Below are positions 37,967 through 48,304 of a DNA stretch of 64,000 bases, one piece after another (positions within the stretch are counted from its first letter, which is position 1; each line of letters begins with the position of its first letter). Made by a program: the position numbers and the translations under genes. The notes below the pieces were generated by a model, which did no database searches, was not told the DNA's origin, and worked only from the letters and a program-made list of their open reading frames with translations. This DNA comes from Paenibacillus terricola (GTDB lineage Bacteria; Bacillota; Bacilli; Paenibacillales; Paenibacillaceae): NCBI RefSeq assembly GCF_014779765.1, contig NZ_JACXZA010000004.1, forward strand, positions 1-64,000, given 5' to 3'.

Positions 37967-38973
37967 GCAAGGGGAATGCTAGCGCTGCAGCACCGCTCGT
38001 GAAAGCCTCGAACGGCGATGCCCTGATCGAGATTCATGATCTGAACAAGCACTTTAACCTAGGCGGCGGACAAATTCTGAAAGCCGTCAGCGACGTAAAC
38101 CTTAAGATCGGACGCGGCGAGACGCTTGGCATCGTCGGCGAATCCGGTTGCGGCAAGTCGACGATGGGACGGACGGTTATGCGTCTGTATGAGCCGACTT
38201 CCGGCAATGTCATGTTCGACGGCAAATCGCTGTATGATCTGAAGGGCTCAGAGATGAAAGCGGTCCGTCGCGATATGCAGATGATTTTCCAAGATCCGTA
38301 CGCTTCGCTGAACCCGCGGATGACGATCACGGACGTCATCGGGGAAGCGCTCGATATTCATAAGCTTGCTGGCAGCCGTGCCGAACGCAAGAAGAAAGTC
38401 GAGTCGCTGCTCGATGTGGTTGGTCTCAACCCAGACCACGCGACGCGTTACCCGCATGAGTTCTCCGGGGGTCAGCGCCAGCGGATCGGTATCGCCCGCG
38501 CACTCGCGGTACAGCCGAAGTTCATTATTGCCGATGAACCAATCTCCGCACTGGACGTATCGATCCAAGCGCAAGTCGTGAACTTGATGCAGGATCTGCA
38601 GCGGAAGATGGGACTGACTTACATGTTCATCGCGCATGACCTGTCGATGGTTAAGCATATCAGTGACCGCGTTGCGGTTATGTATCTTGGCCGGGTGGTT
38701 GAATTGGCGGAGAGCAGTGAGCTGTACGCTAACCCGGCGCATCCGTATACCCAGGCACTGCTGTCGGCTATTCCGATTCCGGACCCTGATATTGAGGCGG
38801 AGCGGGAGCGCGTGGAGCTCAAGGGCGAGCTTCCTAGCCCGATCAACCCGCCAAGCGGCTGCCCATTCCGTACTCGCTGCCCGCTTGCAACCGAGAAGTG
38901 CGCCAAGGATACGCCGGCGCTTGCAGAATTGAAGAAAGGCCACTTTGCAGCCTGCCATTATGCATCGGTATAA
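37963..38973 (+). CDS. oppF: Oligopeptide ABC transporter ATP-binding protein OppF
   Basis: A 336-aa second ATPase: Walker A GESGCGKSTMG, signature FSGGQRQRIGIA and Walker B FIIADEPISALD. The C-terminal cysteine motif CPFRTRCPLATEKC is present. Pairs with OppD to power the importer. Translationally coupled to oppD; last gene of the operon. Confidence 0.97.
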   Translation: MSKGNASAAAPLVKASNGDALIEIHDLNKHFNLGGGQILKAVSDVNLKIGRGETLGIVGESGCGKSTMGRTVMRLYEPTSGNVMFDGKSLYDLKGSEMKAVRRDMQMIFQDPYASLNPRMTITDVIGEALDIHKLAGSRAERKKKVESLLDVVGLNPDHATRYPHEFSGGQRQRIGIARALAVQPKFIIADEPISALDVSIQAQVVNLMQDLQRKMGLTYMFIAHDLSMVKHISDRVAVMYLGRVVELAESSELYANPAHPYTQALLSAIPIPDPDIEAERERVELKGELPSPINPPSGCPFRTRCPLATEKCAKDTPALAELKKGHFAACHYASV

Positions 38974-39472
38974 CGAGCAACGGCATAATAAAGCCTGCCA
39001 TATGGCGGCATAAGAAACACCTTCAAGGGTTACAGATCCATGTCTAAAGAAATGGAGATGGCCTTGAAGGTGTTTTTATTTTGGATAAGATCATAGGAAC
39101 ACAATTGCTGCTCGACTTGATAGTATGCACCATTTTTCTTGATGCGGTATACGACGTTGGGTAGCAGAGGAACATCCATGACTCTGTCCCATTATCTAGG
39201 AAGTACTTCAGCATTGATATTGATTTGGTAAAAAAAGTTTTAGGACTTAATGATTCATTATGTGTATGTCTGAAATGTTCGGTCGTATAGGAATATTAGC
39301 AGGTTTGTTTTCGTCGAATGCTGCAGGTGGTTGGCTGTTATTGGCCGAAGCGTCTACCGATGCGCCCCATGTGTACGATTTCGGATTTATGATATAATGA
39401 GCTGTAAAGCTTTAGTGAATGCACACCCCTAGAGTCTGACTTACGCTTTGTTCAAAAAGTGGAGGGATCGGT
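38974..39472. other. Gene-free region between opp and the MazG-like gene
   Basis: Holds the opp terminator. The rest (39080-39472) has no ORF with an RBS and no recognised repeat; a 49-codon minus-strand frame at 39030-39179 overlaps the terminator and was not accepted. Confidence 0.6.
39015..39080 (+). terminator. opp operon terminator
   Basis: AAACACCTTCAAGG (39015-39028) / CCTTGAAGGTGTTT (39062-39075), a 14-bp perfect stem followed by T residues, with a 33-nt loop. Confidence 0.85.
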
Positions 39473-39784
39473 ATGCGGGGTACGGAACGTGAAATGGATG
39501 TGGCGAGGCGCGCACAGACAATCGATTGGCTGAAGACGGAGATCGTCGATCAAGTCGCTCGGCTGTTTCGTGCGTTGTGGGAGGGAAGCACCGTTAGGCT
39601 GACAGACAGTCTGGCAAGTCTGATCTCCAGCAGCTATATTCTTGGCCGGCGATTAGGACTCTCCTACAGAGAGCTTGATGACGCAGTGCTCGCTAAGCTT
39701 CGCAAGCTTTCGCAAGAAGGTCATACGTTGGAAGACGATTATGGCGATTTATCGCGACTGGAAGATCATATTCGCAAGAGGTGA
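39473..39784 (+). CDS. MazG-like family protein
   Basis: A 103-aa all-helical protein. WLKTEIVDQVARLFRALWEG and SLISSSYILGRRLGLSYREL match the MazG-like family (PF12643 type), distantly related to nucleotide pyrophosphohydrolases; the catalytic acidic residues of true MazG are not evident, so enzyme activity is doubtful. GGAGGG is 7 nt before the ATG. It precedes and nearly overlaps the yybS-like gene. Confidence 0.78.
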   Translation: MRGTEREMDVARRAQTIDWLKTEIVDQVARLFRALWEGSTVRLTDSLASLISSSYILGRRLGLSYRELDDAVLAKLRKLSQEGHTLEDDYGDLSRLEDHIRKR

Positions 39785-39789
39785 ACGGG

Positions 39790-40689
39790 TTGAACACCGG
39801 CAAACATTCGCTGATCTGGAGTGCAGTGCTTCTACTACTGATGCTCTCGATGGCTGTGCCCCTACTTAACGTTATTTCTATTATGTTGATGATGGTCCCT
39901 TACGTGGTGTTGTACGCATCGCTGTCACGCCGGTCTTTCGCGGTTCATATCGCGATTGTATGGGTCATATCGTCCCTGTTGATCGGCTGGTTTGCTCCGC
40001 TAATGGGGCTATTCTTCATCGTGCCGTCGATCATTATGGGTCATCTGATCGTGAAGCAATCGCCGCCCGGGCGGGTGCTGGTATCTGGAATATTGTCGCT
40101 GCTCGGCATTATGCTGCTTGAGCTGCTCTTATTCAATCTTATCTTCGATCTGTCGCTGATTGGCGAGATGGGCAATCAGATACGGGAGATGACCAATTCG
40201 CTGCAGAGCGATGGGCTGCTGCCGGCTGAGTGGTCTGCGGACCTGACGGATTCGCTCGTGAAGATGGTTACACAATCGATTCCTGTCGTGATCATTACGA
40301 TTTCGTTCGTTTATGCGGCTGTCACGCAATATATTAGCCGCGTTGTCCTCAATCGACTGGACATGCGCGTTCCGTCGATGCCGAAGGCGTACGACTGGAA
40401 GCTGCCGCGCATTATGGTGTTTTATTATTTGGTCGCTCTTGTGCTCAGCATGATTATTGAGTCGGATGATTCATTCCTGTCGGTTGCACTGTTAAACCTG
40501 GTGCCGCTGTTGAAACTAGCATTCACCATTCAGACGATTGGCTTCTTCTACTTTATTGCCCAGCAGCGCAGCTGGTCGAAGGTTGTGCCGTTCATAATAG
40601 CGGTTGTCGTGCTAATGCTTCCGCCGCTCAGTCTTATTGGTCTGCTGGATACAGCTTTCCCGATTCGGAAGGCGTTCGAGAAACGATGA
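39790..40689 (+). CDS. yybS: YybS family membrane protein (DUF2232)
   Basis: About 299 aa with eight or so hydrophobic segments. The order yybS-gdpP-rplI-dnaB is that of Bacillus, and the fold is DUF2232, related to ECF-type S components. A TTG at 39790 is 6 nt after AGAGGTG; a GTG at 39781 overlapping the previous stop is the alternative. The substrate, if it is a transporter component, is unknown. Confidence 0.82.
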   Translation: MNTGKHSLIWSAVLLLLMLSMAVPLLNVISIMLMMVPYVVLYASLSRRSFAVHIAIVWVISSLLIGWFAPLMGLFFIVPSIIMGHLIVKQSPPGRVLVSGILSLLGIMLLELLLFNLIFDLSLIGEMGNQIREMTNSLQSDGLLPAEWSADLTDSLVKMVTQSIPVVIITISFVYAAVTQYISRVVLNRLDMRVPSMPKAYDWKLPRIMVFYYLVALVLSMIIESDDSFLSVALLNLVPLLKLAFTIQTIGFFYFIAQQRSWSKVVPFIIAVVVLMLPPLSLIGLLDTAFPIRKAFEKR

Positions 40690-40707
40690 CACAGGAGCGG
40701 AGAAGAA

Positions 40708-42669
40708 ATGCCTAAGTTTCTAGTCAAGCGATGGCACGGAATGCATCAGTTATGGGCGTTCGTGCTGCTGCTGCTCCTGTCGGCCGCACTCACCTTCTTC
40801 AATTGGGTGATCGGATTGGCAGGACTGATCTTAACGATAGCAGTAGGCGTCTATGCGGTCTATGCGGAGCGAGCATTCCGGCGCGACCTGAAGTCGTATC
40901 TCGGGACGCTGTCCTATCGTGTGAAGAAAGCGGGCAGCGAGGTTATTAGCGAGCTGCCTTTCGGTATTATCATTTATGATGATGAACGTATCGTTGAATG
41001 GAATAACGCCTATGCGGCACGTATTTTTGACACAGACTCGGTCGTAGGCACTTCTCTTGGCGAATTGTTCCCTTCGATGAAGGAGAGCAAGAACAGTGAA
41101 GGGATCTATGAAGTCATGTTGGGCAATCGGGTATTCGAGCTGAACTTTAAGAGTAAGGAACGGCTCGTCTACATTCACGACATTACGCTTATGTGGCAGC
41201 TAGCCCGTAAGCATGAGGATGAGAAACTCGCGCTCGGCGTTGTGCTTATGGATAACCTTGAAGAAGTGACGCAAGGGATGGACGATCAGCAGCGAACGAC
41301 GCTGCTATCGAAGGTTACGGCCGAGATTACGGACTGGGCGCAGAAGTACCATACGTACTTGAAGCGGCTCAGTTCCGACCGTTTCCTGATCATTACCGAT
41401 CAGAAGACGCTTAAGCAGCTGGAACAAAGCCGTTTCGAACTGCTGGATGAGGCACGTGAGATTACGGCAGAGAACAAAATACCGGTTACGCTTAGCATCG
41501 GCTTCGCTGCTGGCGCTGAATCGGTGACCGAGCTTGGCCAGTGGATGCAGATGAGCCTTGATATTGCGCTTGGACGCGGCGGCGACCAGGCGGCCGTGAA
41601 GGTTGGCGAGCGCCAGTCGTTCTATGGCGGCAAATCCAATGCGGTCGAGAAGCGTACGCGGGTACGTGCCCGCGTCGTTGCTCACGCTCTGCGGGACATG
41701 ATTCGGGAGAGTAATAACGTCGTCATTATGGGACACCGGATGCCGGACATGGACGCTCTCGGCGCTGCGATAGGCGTGCTGAAGGCAGCACAGATGTTCA
41801 ATAAAGAAGCCTACATTGTGCTTGAGGGCATTAACCCAGCGATTCAGAAGATGATGGAGATGCTGAGGGAAGACGAGCGGATTACCAAACGGATCGTCTC
41901 GCCAGAGCAGGCGCTGCACCTCGTAGAGTCGAAGACGTTGGCTGTTGTAGTCGATACGCATAAGGCCTCGATGGTGAAGGAACCTCGGCTGCTGCAGCAG
42001 ACCGACAAGATCGTTGTCATCGACCATCATCGACGGAGCGAGGAGTTTATATCCAAGTCCGTGCTCGTCTATATGGAGCCCTATGCTTCATCAGCATGTG
42101 AGCTCGTAACGGAGCTGCTGCAATACATTCATGAGCGGATATCGCTCGATGTACGTGAAGCAACGGCGCTGCTCGCAGGCATTACGGTCGATACGAAGAG
42201 CTTCTCGCTTCGGACAGGTGCCCGCACGTTCGAGGCCGCATCGTTCCTGCGTCGTAACGGCGCCGATTCGATGCTCATTCAGCGGATGCTGAAGGAAGAC
42301 CTTGAGGAGTACATCCTGAAGGCGGACATCATTAAGCACGCAGAAGTCCTGTATGACCATATCGCGATTGCGGTGACGGAACCGGGTCGCAAATATTCAC
42401 AGCTGCATATTGCGCAGTCGGCAGATACGCTGCTCAATATGACCGGCATCTACGCTTCGTTCGTCATTAGCGAACGGCCGGACGGTCTAATTGGCGTAAG
42501 CGCCCGCTCGCTAGGTGCGATGAACGTTCAGGTCGTTATGGAACGGCTTGGCGGCGGCGGGCACCTGACGAATGCGGCTGCGCAGCTGGAGTGCGGCGTG
42601 CGGGAAGCATCAGCGCGGCTGCGCAGAATTTTGGAAGAGATCGAGAAGGAAGAGGGGTTATTCGAATGA
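40708..42669 (+). CDS. gdpP: Cyclic-di-AMP phosphodiesterase GdpP
   Basis: A 653-aa membrane enzyme that hydrolyses c-di-AMP and so affects cell-wall stress, potassium homeostasis and beta-lactam tolerance. Two N-terminal helices (~12-52), then a PAS domain (~80-150), a degenerate GGDEF domain (~165-305) without a GGDEF motif, and the catalytic DHH/DHHA1 region. Catalytic motifs are [24 protein letters not shown] and [10 protein letters not shown]. The stop overlaps the rplI start by ATGA. Confidence 0.97.
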   Translation: MPKFLVKRWHGMHQLWAFVLLLLLSAALTFFNWVIGLAGLILTIAVGVYAVYAERAFRRDLKSYLGTLSYRVKKAGSEVISELPFGIIIYDDERIVEWNNAYAARIFDTDSVVGTSLGELFPSMKESKNSEGIYEVMLGNRVFELNFKSKERLVYIHDITLMWQLARKHEDEKLALGVVLMDNLEEVTQGMDDQQRTTLLSKVTAEITDWAQKYHTYLKRLSSDRFLIITDQKTLKQLEQSRFELLDEAREITAENKIPVTLSIGFAAGAESVTELGQWMQMSLDIALGRGGDQAAVKVGERQSFYGGKSNAVEKRTRVRARVVAHALRDMIRESNNVVIMGHRMPDMDALGAAIGVLKAAQMFNKEAYIVLEGINPAIQKMMEMLREDERITKRIVSPEQALHLVESKTLAVVVDTHKASMVKEPRLLQQTDKIVVIDHHRRSEEFISKSVLVYMEPYASSACELVTELLQYIHERISLDVREATALLAGITVDTKSFSLRTGARTFEAASFLRRNGADSMLIQRMLKEDLEEYILKADIIKHAEVLYDHIAIAVTEPGRKYSQLHIAQSADTLLNMTGIYASFVISERPDGLIGVSARSLGAMNVQVVMERLGGGGHLTNAAAQLECGVREASARLRRILEEIEKEEGLFE

Positions 42670-43112
42670 AGGTTATCTTTCTGCAAGATGTAAAGGGACA
42701 AGGCAAGAAGGGCGAAGTTAAAGAAATCTCGGAAGGCTATGCACGCAACTTCCTGCTGCCGAAGGGCCTCGTGAAGGAAGCGTCAGCGGGTAACATTAAC
42801 ACATTGAAGGCACAGCAGAATTCCGAACAGAAACGTAAGGATAAAGAGAAGGAAGATGCACAAGCACTCGGCGTTCGCTTGGCGGAACTGACCGTCGTCA
42901 TTAAAGCGAAAGCCGGCGAAGGCGGCCGACTGTTCGGTGCGATTACAAGCAAGCAAATTGCAGAAGCGCTTGAAGCGCAGACGGGTGTACGTCTCGACAA
43001 ACGTAAGATCGAGCTCGCAGATCCGATTCGTACGCTTGGCGTAACGCAAATCCCTGTGAAGCTTCACACGGAAGTAAAGACGACGCTGAAGGTTCAAGCA
43101 GCTGAAGAATAA
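42666..43112 (+). CDS. rplI: Ribosomal protein bL9
   Basis: A 148-aa protein starting [20 protein letters not shown], the bL9 N-terminal domain, with a long connecting helix rich in Lys/Glu and a C-terminal domain containing [21 protein letters not shown] precedes the ATG. It is translationally coupled to gdpP. Confidence 0.98.
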   Translation: MKVIFLQDVKGQGKKGEVKEISEGYARNFLLPKGLVKEASAGNINTLKAQQNSEQKRKDKEKEDAQALGVRLAELTVVIKAKAGEGGRLFGAITSKQIAEALEAQTGVRLDKRKIELADPIRTLGVTQIPVKLHTEVKTTLKVQAAEE

Positions 43113-43238
43113 ATGATGAAGTCGGCCTTAAATAGGTTGTGATAGACGGACAATCCGCTCGCAGAGTCAGGTGCATGAATCATTAGCGCCGGCCGCGGGC
43201 GGCTGTTCGTTAGAGGGACTAGTATACAGCATAGACTA

Positions 43239-43353
43239 AGCAGGGTGACTTTGAGTGAGCAGAGTGACTTTGAATAAGCAGAGCGACTTTGAACTCCATT
43301 CAAAGATCCTGATGTCATGTTCAAAGATCCTGACGTTAACTCAAAGATCCTGG
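43239..43353. repeat. Adjoining 19-bp and 21-bp direct-repeat arrays upstream of dnaB
   Basis: Three head-to-tail 19-bp units follow the pattern AGCAGAGTGACTTTGAATA (43239-43257, 43258-43276, 43277-43295). Then come two 21-bp units starting TTCAAAGATCCTGA (43299-43319, 43320-43340) and a 13-bp partial third (43341-43353). The shared core appears as CTTTGA in the first array and TCAAAG in the second, so the two arrays are inverted with respect to each other. The array ends about 20 bp before the dnaB start codon. Confidence 0.9.
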
Positions 43354-43372
43354 TATAAGGAGGAACCAATCC

Positions 43373-44737
43373 ATGAGCATGAACCCGGATCAAATGGCAT
43401 TTGACCGTATACCGCCGCAGAATCTGGAGGCCGAGCAGGCGATTCTCGGCGCCGTCCTGCTGCAGGGCGAAGCGTTGATTACGGCAATGGAGCGGGTAAA
43501 GAGCGACGACTTCTACAGCCCTGCCCATCAGCGTATCTTCGAAGCAATGGTCGAACTTGGTGAGGGTGGCCAGCCCATTGACCTTGTCACGCTGACTGCC
43601 TATTTGCAGGATCGTCAAATGCTCGAAGAAGCGGGCGGCGTTACGTATCTGGCTAGGCTGGCAAATGCGGTACCGACGGCGTCGAACGTGGAGTACTACG
43701 CGCAGATCGTCGAAGAGAAGTCGATGCTTCGCCGCCTTATTCGTACCGCAACGAATATCGTCTCGAGCGGCTATGCGGCAGAGGATGATGTCGGCTTGCT
43801 GCTGGGCGAAGCCGAGCAGAAAATTCTTGAGATTTCGAACCGTCGTTCAAGCAGCGGCTTCATCTCGATCCGAGACGTGCTCATGGAAGTATTCGAACGG
43901 GTTGAGATGCTCTATTCGAATAAGGGTGGTTCATCCGGTATTCCATCGGGCTTCTCGGATCTCGATAAGATGACGTCAGGCTTCCAGCGAAGCGACTTGA
44001 TCATCGTGGCCGCCCGTCCTTCCGTAGGTAAAACAGCTTTCGCACTGAACATCGCTCAGAATGTCGGTGTACGGGCGAAGGAAACAGTAGCGATTTTCAG
44101 TCTTGAGATGAGCGCGGCGCAGCTATGCCAACGTATGATCTGCGCCGAGTCAAATGTAGACGCGGGACGGATGCGGACCGGTTTCCTAGAAGGCGACGAC
44201 TGGGAGAAGTTGACGATGGCAATTGGCTCGTTGTCGGAGGCAGAGATATACATCGATGATACGCCAGGTATTACGGTAGCTGACATCCGTGCCAAGTGCC
44301 GTCGTCTTAAGAAAGAGCGCGGTCTAGGCATGATTCTGATCGACTACTTGCAGCTCATTCAAGGCCGCGGCAAAGCGGGCGAGAACCGGCAGCAGGAAGT
44401 ATCCGAGATCTCGCGTACGCTGAAGCAGATTGCCCGTGAGCTGGAAGTGCCGGTTATCGCACTATCGCAGCTGTCGCGGGGCGTTGAGCAGCGGCAGGAC
44501 AAGCGCCCGATGATGTCTGACCTTCGTGAATCGGGCTCGATCGAGCAGGATGCCGACATCGTCGCGTTCTTGTACCGCGACGATTACTACGATAAAGAAT
44601 CCGAGAAGAAGAATATTATCGAGATCATTATCGCGAAACAGCGGAATGGTCCGGTCGGTACGGTTGAGCTGGCGTTCTTGAAGCAGTTCAACAAGTTCGT
44701 CGGACTAGATCGGACGCATCAGGAACCGGCTTCGTAA
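43373..44737 (+). CDS. dnaB: Replicative DNA helicase (DnaB family; DnaC in B. subtilis)
   Basis: Hexameric helicase of the replication fork, 454 aa. The N-terminal domain starts with RIPPQNLEAEQAILGAVLLQ. The RecA-like ATPase has Walker A ARPSVGKTAFALN, Walker B MILIDYLQLIQ and the arginine-finger region LSRGVEQRQDKRPMMSDLRE. AAGGAGGA is 9 nt before the ATG. A repeat array immediately upstream may bear on its expression. Confidence 0.98.
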   Translation: MSMNPDQMAFDRIPPQNLEAEQAILGAVLLQGEALITAMERVKSDDFYSPAHQRIFEAMVELGEGGQPIDLVTLTAYLQDRQMLEEAGGVTYLARLANAVPTASNVEYYAQIVEEKSMLRRLIRTATNIVSSGYAAEDDVGLLLGEAEQKILEISNRRSSSGFISIRDVLMEVFERVEMLYSNKGGSSGIPSGFSDLDKMTSGFQRSDLIIVAARPSVGKTAFALNIAQNVGVRAKETVAIFSLEMSAAQLCQRMICAESNVDAGRMRTGFLEGDDWEKLTMAIGSLSEAEIYIDDTPGITVADIRAKCRRLKKERGLGMILIDYLQLIQGRGKAGENRQQEVSEISRTLKQIARELEVPVIALSQLSRGVEQRQDKRPMMSDLRESGSIEQDADIVAFLYRDDYYDKESEKKNIIEIIIAKQRNGPVGTVELAFLKQFNKFVGLDRTHQEPAS

Positions 44738-44761
44738 AGTGTCTATAGCTTTAGATTATTG

Positions 44762-44796
44762 GTCCGATGCACGGGGTGCATCGGACTTTTTATTTT
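44762..44796 (+). terminator. dnaB terminator
   Basis: GTCCGATGCA / TGCATCGGAC, a 10-bp perfect stem followed by TTTTTATTTTG. Confidence 0.92.
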
Positions 44797-44880
44797 GTTA
44801 CCGGAAAGCTGACTTATAAAAAGAGCTTCATTGCAAATAATATGGCGGAATGGGTTCGACTGAGACGAAAGAGCTGCAAT

Positions 44881-44924
44881 ATTTCCGAACATTCACATAG
44901 GCCGATGTATAATTGTTCGCGTTT
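44881..44924 (+). promoter_or_regulatory. purA promoter with inverted PurR boxes
   Basis: ATTTCCGAACATT (44881-44893) is a perfect match to the PurBox consensus AWWWCCGAACWWT. A degenerate inverted partner, ATTGTTCGCGTTT, lies at 44912-44924 with an 18-bp gap. A TATAAT (44908-44913) lies between, so PurR would cover both the -35 and -10 regions. Repression by PurR, relieved by PRPP, is expected as for B. subtilis purA. Confidence 0.82.
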
Positions 44925-44927
44925 TAA

Positions 44928-46394
<1,467 letters not shown>

Positions 46395-46415
46395 GCCCTA
46401 ACATTAATAAATGAG

Positions 46416-46449
46416 AGGCAATCGAAGCGACGCTTCGGTTGCCTTTTTT
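46416..46449 (+). terminator. purA terminator
   Basis: AGGCAATCGAAGC / GCTTCGGTTGCCT stem (one G-U) followed by TTTTTT. Confidence 0.92.
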
Positions 46450-46561
46450 GTTTGCTTTGAACTCCAACAAGAGTTGTGCTCCACAGGGGCACACGGTTCC
46501 AAGCACGCAGTAACTCACAACGGCTGCGTCCCACACCGCTATGTTCATGCCCCGTAGTTAG

Positions 46562-46595
46562 TGCCATCAATGGGCGGTGGTGGGTAGAGGGAAAA
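46562..46595 (+). repeat. Hairpin repeat family, internally deleted copy
   Basis: TGCCATCAATGGGCGGTG runs directly into GTGGGTAGAGG, i.e. the two ends of the repeat are joined without the ~180-bp middle. It suggests deletion between the ends or a solo end product. Confidence 0.65.
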
Positions 46596-46680
46596 TAAAG
46601 AGGTCGAAGGGCGAAGCCCTTGGAATACTCCTACAAGTAGGAAATCAACGGGGATCATAGGGGCTATACCCCGAAATTAG

Positions 46681-46890
46681 TACCATCAATGGGCGGTGAC
46701 AGGTGGACATGTGCGAATGAGTATGCGGACGACTGACCGTACCTAGATACAATGAACAATTAGCTTTGCCGCGGATGCGGCAAGAGCGGGCGCACGCTCT
46801 CAAGTAGTCAAGGCTGCGTCCTTGTGAGGAGTCCAGAGGTCACACGACCTTTGGGGCCCTCCCTTGCAGGGAGGGGTTGGGTGGGTAGAA
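46681..46890 (+). repeat. Hairpin repeat family, copy 4
   Basis: About 210 bp with hairpins TTGCCGC-GGAT-GCGGCAA (46766-46783), CCAGAGGTC-ACAC-GACCTTTGG (46833-46854) and CCCTCCCTTGCAGGGAGGG. It is 300 bp from copy 5 and nearly identical to it. Confidence 0.85.
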
Positions 46891-46980
46891 GAAATAAAGA
46901 GATCCCAAGGGCAAAGCCCTTGGAATTCTCCAATTGGTAGGAAATCAACGGGGATCATAGGGGCCATGCCCCGTAGTTAG

Positions 46981-47190
46981 TGCCATCAATGGGCGGTGAC
47001 AGGTGGACATGTGCGAATGGGTATGCGGACGACTGACCGTACCTAGATACAATGAACAATTAGCTTTGCCGCGGATGCGGCAAGAGCGGGCGCACGCTCT
47101 TAAGTAGTCAAGGCTGCGTCCTTGTGAGGAGTCCAGAGGTCACACGACCTTTGGGGCCCTCCCTTGCAGGGAGGGTTTGGGTAGGTAGAA
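46981..47190 (+). repeat. Hairpin repeat family, copy 5
   Basis: Direct repeat of copy 4, with the same hairpins at 47066-47083 and 47133-47154. The right end reads GTAGGTAGAA in place of GTGGGTAGAA. Confidence 0.85.
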
Positions 47191-47407
47191 AATATGGTTT
47201 AAGTGGTTGTGAAAATTAAAGTAGTGATTTGAAATAGTAGGGTCCAAGGGGCGACGAGCCCCTTGAATCCTTCCTCGAGGAAGGATTTTAACAGGTGCCG
47301 GTTATACCTTCTCCTCTCGCTGACCATACTGGTTGTAGACAAGATAGAGATAGAGAGTGTTCGACAACCCGTAGGAGCGGTCATAAGAGGATACGGAGGG
47401 AATAAGC

Positions 47408-48139
47408 ATGTGGAAAATGTTCGGCTGGGTAGGCCGCGCGATAGCCGTTGGCTTGATCGCCAGCTTTTTGTCTATATGGACAACGGGTTATATCGTCAAT
47501 AGTTACGTAGAGTCGCTGCTGAAGCAGTATAATATGCCGCTGGACGTGCAGCCGTTCGCGCTGTCGGGAGTATGGGGCAAGCTGTGGGGCGCTGATCCGG
47601 TCACGAAGGATAACACGGGAATCGCTGACACGGGCAGCGGAAATGGCACGAATAGCGCGAATGGCGTCGGCAACGACAAGGGAGCTTCGACAACAGACGG
47701 CAGTAGTGTACCGAACGGGACCGGAGATTCATCGGAGCAGGGGGCAAACGGGTCAACGACGGGGGATAACAGTGCCTCGGGAAGCAATTCGGCAGATGGC
47801 ACAGATGAGGATCCGGTTGCGATTGATGCTTTCGGCCAGGAGGAAGAAGGCGCAATAACAGGAATTGGCGGCGGCACGGGACCTAAGACGGAAGCGGGCG
47901 GTACAGCGGTGACGACGGAAGAGATGACGGAGGCTAAGAATCAGCTTAGCGACGCGGATAAAGACCAACTGTTCGAGCTGCTGGCAACGAAGCTGCCACA
48001 GGAAGCGTGGCAGACAATCTCGGCTTATACGGAGAACGGTTTGACCAATCAGGAGCTTACGAATATCCAGCAAATTGTCGCTCAGTATCTAACGGAGGAA
48101 CAATATAAGCAGTTTATGGACATTCTGAAAAAATATTAA
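47408..48139 (+). CDS. Unknown membrane-anchored protein with low-complexity linker
   Basis: Not recognised as a characterised family. The protein is 243 aa. There is a membrane segment at ~10-30 (GRAIAVGLIASFLSIWTTGY), then a short conserved-looking amphipathic part (SLLKQYNMPLDVQPFALSG). A Gly/Ser/Asn/Asp-rich disordered stretch follows (~63-140) and a helical C-terminal domain (~170-243) ending EEQYKQFMDILKKY. GGAGGG is 8 nt before the ATG. It lies between the purA repeats and an M23 peptidase, next to the wal operon, so a cell-envelope role is plausible but only by position. Confidence 0.7.
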   Translation: MWKMFGWVGRAIAVGLIASFLSIWTTGYIVNSYVESLLKQYNMPLDVQPFALSGVWGKLWGADPVTKDNTGIADTGSGNGTNSANGVGNDKGASTTDGSSVPNGTGDSSEQGANGSTTGDNSASGSNSADGTDEDPVAIDAFGQEEEGAITGIGGGTGPKTEAGGTAVTTEEMTEAKNQLSDADKDQLFELLATKLPQEAWQTISAYTENGLTNQELTNIQQIVAQYLTEEQYKQFMDILKKY

Positions 48140-48191
48140 TCCTTTTGTCGAACCGAATTATTTGCTTCCAACTTTTTTACTATGGTACAGT

Positions 48192-48232
48192 AAAGAGCGT
48201 AAACATTCCCAGTGGATGTTACGCTTTATTTG
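48192..48232 (+). terminator. Terminator after the unknown membrane protein
   Basis: GCGTAAACAT / ATGTTACGC stem, extended by AAAG / CTTT, followed by ATTTGTTT. Confidence 0.7.
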
Positions 48233-48304
48233 TTTGAAGTTCCAAATATATCCAATCGATGCCAACAAGAGAGAGTTAGTAGTTGATAGGAGAAGGAGAT
48301 TGTC

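Larger units (their letters stand above)
46395..47407. other. Gene-free region of hairpin repeats after purA
   Basis: About 1 kb with no credible gene. The purA terminator is followed by a spacer, a deleted repeat copy, and two complete copies arranged in 300-bp units, each preceded by a ~90-bp spacer that itself is repeated (CAAGGGC-AAGCCCTTGGAAT ... GGGGATCATAGGGGC). A last stretch, GGGGCGACGAGCCCCTTGAATCCTTCCTCGAGGAAGGAT (in two pieces near 47248-47286), is hairpin-rich. Confidence 0.75.

Noticed and set aside
39030-39179. 49-codon minus-strand frame MDVPLLPNVVYRIKKNGAYY...
   Set aside because: It overlaps the opp terminator, has only a weak RBS and no known relatives; most likely chance.
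43239-43353. CRISPR-like repeats before dnaB
   Set aside because: Units are 19-21 bp, head to tail without variable spacers, and no cas genes are present; not a CRISPR array.
48140-48304. WalR binding site (TGTWAH-N5-TGTWAH) upstream of the M23 peptidase gene
   Set aside because: Only single half-site-like matches were seen; no pair with the required 5-bp spacing.
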